Below the pieces are notes generated by a model. It saw only the letters and a program-made list of their open reading frames with translations. It was not told the origin of the DNA and made no database searches. From NCBI GenBank assembly GCA_036562635.1, contig DATCJU010000001.1, forward strand, positions 1 to 16,430: a stretch of DNA of 16,430 nt, read 5' to 3'. The number at the start of each line of letters is the position of its first letter. The stretch's first letter is position 1. The translations under genes and the position numbers were made by a program. Origin of the DNA: DATCJU01 sp036562635. Lineage in GTDB: Bacteria; Actinomycetota; Actinomycetes; Mycobacteriales; Pseudonocardiaceae. Positions 13,867-16,430 of the stretch are shown one piece after another.

Positions 13867-15528
13867 GTGGCCGTACCGACCGCGACACCCGAGCAACCGG
13901 CGGCGCAGCCCACCGGATCTGCCCCCGCACGTCCCCGCAGGCGGGTTCCGCCCGTGCTGCTGCGTGTACTCGGCGCGCCGGCTGCCGGCGTGGTGCTGTT
14001 CGCCGGCTTCCCGCCCCGCCCGCTGTGGTGGCTGGCGCCGGTGGCCTTCGCCCTGCTGTGGTTGGTCCTGGCCGGGCGGCGGGCCCGCGCCGGGTTCGGG
14101 TACGGGCTGCTGTTCGGACTGGGCTTCCTGCTGCCGCTGCTGCACTGGACGGGCACCTACGTGGGGCCGCTGCCCTGGCTGGCGTTGTGTGCAGTGGAGG
14201 CACTGTTCCCGGCCGTCGCGGGGGCGGCGACCGCGGTGGTCTCCCGGCTGCCGGCGGCGCCCGTGTGGGGGGCGGCGCTGTGGATCGCCGCCGAGGCCGT
14301 GCGAGCCCGTGTGCCCTTCGGCGGCTTCCCCTGGGGGCGCGTCGCCTTCGGCCAGCCCGAGGGGCTGTTCCTGCCGCTGGCGTCCGTGGGAGGCACCGCG
14401 CTGCTGGGGTTCACCGTCGTCCTGACCGGGTACGGCCTGGGTGAGCTGCTGCGGCGGGTACGCCACGGGTGGCCCGGTCTCCGCGGTGGCGCCGTCCCCG
14501 CGGCCGCCACCGTGCTGCCGGTGCTGGCCGGCCTGGCCGCCGCCCCGCTGGTGGACACCGGTGCCGAGGCCGGCACCGCCACCGCGGCCCTGGTACAGGG
14601 CAACGTGCCCCGGCTGGGCCTGGACTTCAACGCCCAGCGTCGCGCGGTGCTGGACAACCACGTGCGACGCACCGAGGAACTGGCCGCCGACGTGCGGGCC
14701 GGGCGGGTCCCGCAACCGGATCTGGTGATCTGGCCGGAGAACTCCTCGGACATCGACCCCTACCGCAACCCCGACGCCCGACGGTTGATCGACCAGGCGA
14801 CCCGGGCGGTCGGTGCGCCGGTGGCGGTGGGCGCGGTGCTCAGCCCACCGGAGGGCGGGCCGCGCAACACCGTGGTCCTGTGGTCCCCGCAGGACGGGCC
14901 GGTCGACGAGTACACCAAGCGGCAGCTGCAACCCTTCGGCGAGACCATGCCAATGCGTTCGTTCATCCGGCTGTTCAACTCCCAGGTGGACCGGGTCCGG
15001 GAGGACTTCGTCCCCGGGGACGAGGCGAAGGTGTTCACCATGGGCCCCGCCCAGGTGGGGTTGGCCACCTGCTACGAGGTCGCCTTCGACGGGGTGGTCG
15101 GCGACACGGTGCGGGCCGGCGCCCAGGTGCTGGCCGTGCCCACCAACAACGCCACCTTCGGTTTCACCGAGATGACCTACCAGCAGCTGGCGATGTCGCG
15201 GGTGCGGGCCGTCGAGCACGGGCGGGCGGTCCTGGTCGCGGCGACCAGCGGGGTGAGCGCGGTGGTGGCACCCGACGGGCGGGTGCTGCGCCACAGCGAG
15301 CTGTTTACCCCCGACGTACTGGTGGTCGATGTCCCGCTGCGCACGACGGTTACGCTGGCCACTCGGCTGGGCACCGCCCCCGAGTGGGGACTGACCGTGA
15401 TCGGGCTGGCGGCGCTGGGCTGGGTCATCGCGGCCCGGGCACGACGGCGTGCCACGGCCGGCGATGACGACTTGCGCCGTGTGGCGACGGGGGACGACCC
15501 ACCGTCCCGTGCGGCGGTGGACGGCTGA
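13867..15528 (+). CDS. lnt: Apolipoprotein N-acyltransferase
   Basis: Lnt adds the third acyl chain to the N-terminal cysteine of lipoproteins at the outer face of the plasma membrane. The 553-residue product has a proline-rich cytoplasmic start, hydrophobic segments between about 30 and 235, a nitrilase-type domain (about 237-510) and a last membrane helix near 515-530. The catalytic triad is visible: E291 in VIWPENS, K351 in YTKRQLQPFGE and C402 in LATCYEV, matching E267, K335 and C387 of E. coli Lnt. Other family marks are LVQGNVP (242-248) and FPWGRVAFGQPEG (154-166). GTG 13867 has no Shine-Dalgarno but a TAGGCT box 6 nt upstream, suggesting a leaderless mRNA. It is followed after 56 nt by a polyprenol-phosphate mannose synthase gene. 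These two functions are joined as Ppm1 in M. tuberculosis but separate here. Confidence 0.93.
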   Translation: MAVPTATPEQPAAQPTGSAPARPRRRVPPVLLRVLGAPAAGVVLFAGFPPRPLWWLAPVAFALLWLVLAGRRARAGFGYGLLFGLGFLLPLLHWTGTYVGPLPWLALCAVEALFPAVAGAATAVVSRLPAAPVWGAALWIAAEAVRARVPFGGFPWGRVAFGQPEGLFLPLASVGGTALLGFTVVLTGYGLGELLRRVRHGWPGLRGGAVPAAATVLPVLAGLAAAPLVDTGAEAGTATAALVQGNVPRLGLDFNAQRRAVLDNHVRRTEELAADVRAGRVPQPDLVIWPENSSDIDPYRNPDARRLIDQATRAVGAPVAVGAVLSPPEGGPRNTVVLWSPQDGPVDEYTKRQLQPFGETMPMRSFIRLFNSQVDRVREDFVPGDEAKVFTMGPAQVGLATCYEVAFDGVVGDTVRAGAQVLAVPTNNATFGFTEMTYQQLAMSRVRAVEHGRAVLVAATSGVSAVVAPDGRVLRHSELFTPDVLVVDVPLRTTVTLATRLGTAPEWGLTVIGLAALGWVIAARARRRATAGDDDLRRVATGDDPPSRAAVDG

Positions 15529-15584
15529 ACGAGGAACGGAGGCGCCCGGCACGGGCACGTGCCGGCGAGGAGGAAGACACACTC

Positions 15585-16430
15585 ATGGCGGACCAGCGGG
15601 ACGCCCGCGGGGGATATCTCGAGGAACTCGGTCCGGTGCTGGTGGTGATCCCGACCTACAACGAGCGGGAGAACCTCCGGTCACTCGTCGAGCGGTTGCA
15701 CGCGGCGGTGCCCGTGGCCCACGTGCTGGTGGTCGACGACAACAGCCCCGACGGCACCGGAGACCTGGCGGACGAGATGGCCGCGGCCGACGAGCGGGTG
15801 CACGTACTGCACCGCAAGGCCAAGGAGGGGCTGGGCGCGGCCTACGTCGCGGGATTCCGCTGGGCGTTGGAGCGCGACTACGGCGTGATCGTGGAGATGG
15901 ACGCCGACGGGTCGCACGCTCCCGAGGACCTGCCCAGGATGTTGGACGCCCTGTGCGCCGACGGGGGCGGCGCCGACCTGGTGCTGGGCTCGCGCTACGT
16001 GCCGGGAGGTCGCGTGGTGAACTGGCCCAAGCGCCGGGAGTGGCTCTCGCGCGGTGGCAACCTGTACTCGCGGTTGGCCCTGGGCGCCAAGGTCCGGGAC
16101 ATCACCGGTGGTTACCGTGCCTACCGGCGTGCCGTCCTGGAGGGCATCAAGCTGCACAACGTCGCCTCCCAGGGCTACTGCTTCCAGGTCGACCTGGCCT
16201 GGCGGGCGATCGAGGCCGGCTTCCGGCTGGTGGAGGTGCCCATCACCTTCACCGAGCGCATGTACGGCACGTCGAAGATGAGCGGCGACATCGTGCGGGA
16301 GGCCCTGATCCGGGTCACCAAGTGGGGGTTGCGGCGTCGCTACACCCAGCTGCGGGACCTGCTGCGTGGCCGTGGCCGTGGTCCGGTCCGGCCGAACCGT
16401 TCCCCGGAGCAGCCCAGCGGCACCCGGAGC
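15585..16430 (+). CDS. ppm1: Polyprenol-phosphate mannose synthase, GT2 family (runs off right edge)
   Basis: This enzyme transfers mannose from GDP-mannose to polyprenyl phosphate at the cytoplasmic membrane face. The product feeds lipomannan/lipoarabinomannan-type glycans and protein O-mannosylation in actinobacteria. The visible 282 codons have no stop. They show the GT-A fold of DPM1 enzymes: VVIPTYNERENL (20-31), VVDDNSPDGTGD (49-60), and the metal-binding MDADGSH (105-111) with PEDLP after it. Further on come GSRYVPGG, DITGGYRAYRR, GYCFQVDLAWRA, and VPITFTERMYGTSKM near the end of the catalytic part. There are no membrane helices, as in the short form of the enzyme. ATG 15585 has AGGAAG (15571-15576) 8 nt upstream. 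A small palindromic stem, CCGGCAC/GTGCCGG (15546-15565), lies in the 56-nt gap after lnt. Only a charged tail is missing. Confidence 0.92.
   Translation, partial: MADQRDARGGYLEELGPVLVVIPTYNERENLRSLVERLHAAVPVAHVLVVDDNSPDGTGDLADEMAAADERVHVLHRKAKEGLGAAYVAGFRWALERDYGVIVEMDADGSHAPEDLPRMLDALCADGGGADLVLGSRYVPGGRVVNWPKRREWLSRGGNLYSRLALGAKVRDITGGYRAYRRAVLEGIKLHNVASQGYCFQVDLAWRAIEAGFRLVEVPITFTERMYGTSKMSGDIVREALIRVTKWGLRRRYTQLRDLLRGRGRGPVRPNRSPEQPSGTRS

Noticed and set aside
13207..15582. 791-codon minus-strand frame opposite lnt
   Set aside because: Most of it is the antisense of lnt, with low-complexity Gln/His/Gly sequence. Only its last part, inside helD, resembles coding sequence, in the wrong frame.
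1..16430. tRNA, rRNA, CRISPR array, insertion sequence, attachment site or riboswitch
   Set aside because: No cloverleaf, regular repeat-spacer pattern, transposase motif, terminal repeats or recognisable riboswitch core was seen. In particular no B12 riboswitch-like leader was apparent upstream of the kdd-kamDE operon in its 109-nt gap.

Overview
The window is a high-GC, densely coded stretch of an actinomycete chromosome. GC-rich third codon positions, frequent GTG starts, 4-nt stop/start overlaps, possible leaderless starts, and the neighbouring lnt and polyprenol-phosphate mannose synthase genes all point to Actinomycetota. An order such as Pseudonocardiales is plausible, but the genus cannot be fixed from sequence alone. 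I see no rRNA, tRNA, CRISPR array, insertion sequence or other sign of a mobile element.

The left half (about 600-8460) is a lysine catabolic locus of the aminomutase ('lysine fermentation') type. kamA (lysine 2,3-aminomutase, radical SAM) is on the minus strand. It is preceded by the end-truncated start of an FtsX/MacB-like ABC permease gene, also on the minus strand. Divergent from kamA, on the plus strand, come an fxsA-type membrane protein gene and then a compact operon: kdd (3,5-diaminohexanoate dehydrogenase), an amidohydrolase-3 family gene, kamD and kamE (B12/PLP lysine 5,6-aminomutase) and kal (3-aminobutyryl-CoA ammonia-lyase). Together these would turn L-lysine into beta-lysine, 3,5-diaminohexanoate and 5-amino-3-oxohexanoate, and later remove ammonia from 3-aminobutyryl-CoA to give crotonyl-CoA. 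The linking enzyme Kce (3-keto-5-aminohexanoate cleavage enzyme) is not in the window. An amidohydrolase of unknown role sits inside the operon.

The middle (8460-11340) holds a long hairpin after kal, a TspO/MBR membrane protein gene, and a divergent pair: a small stand-alone UBP-type zinc-finger protein (minus) and a CPA1-type Na+/H+ antiporter (plus). A perfect 46-bp palindrome, probably a two-way terminator, separates the antiporter gene from a convergent helD gene.

The right part (11361-16430) holds a HelD-type, RNA-polymerase-associated helicase gene on the minus strand that is split by one apparent -1 frameshift in a G/C run. After a 200-bp AT-rich divergent region come lnt (apolipoprotein N-acyltransferase) and the start of a polyprenol-phosphate mannose synthase gene, which runs off the right edge. 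This pair supplies lipoprotein acylation and the mannosyl donor for lipoglycans and protein mannosylation. In Mycobacterium tuberculosis the two activities are fused in one protein (Ppm1). The most interesting items are the amidohydrolase in the kce-less lysine operon, the palindromic kamA control region, the zinc-finger/antiporter pair, the helD frameshift, and the promoter plus tiny ORFs between helD and lnt.
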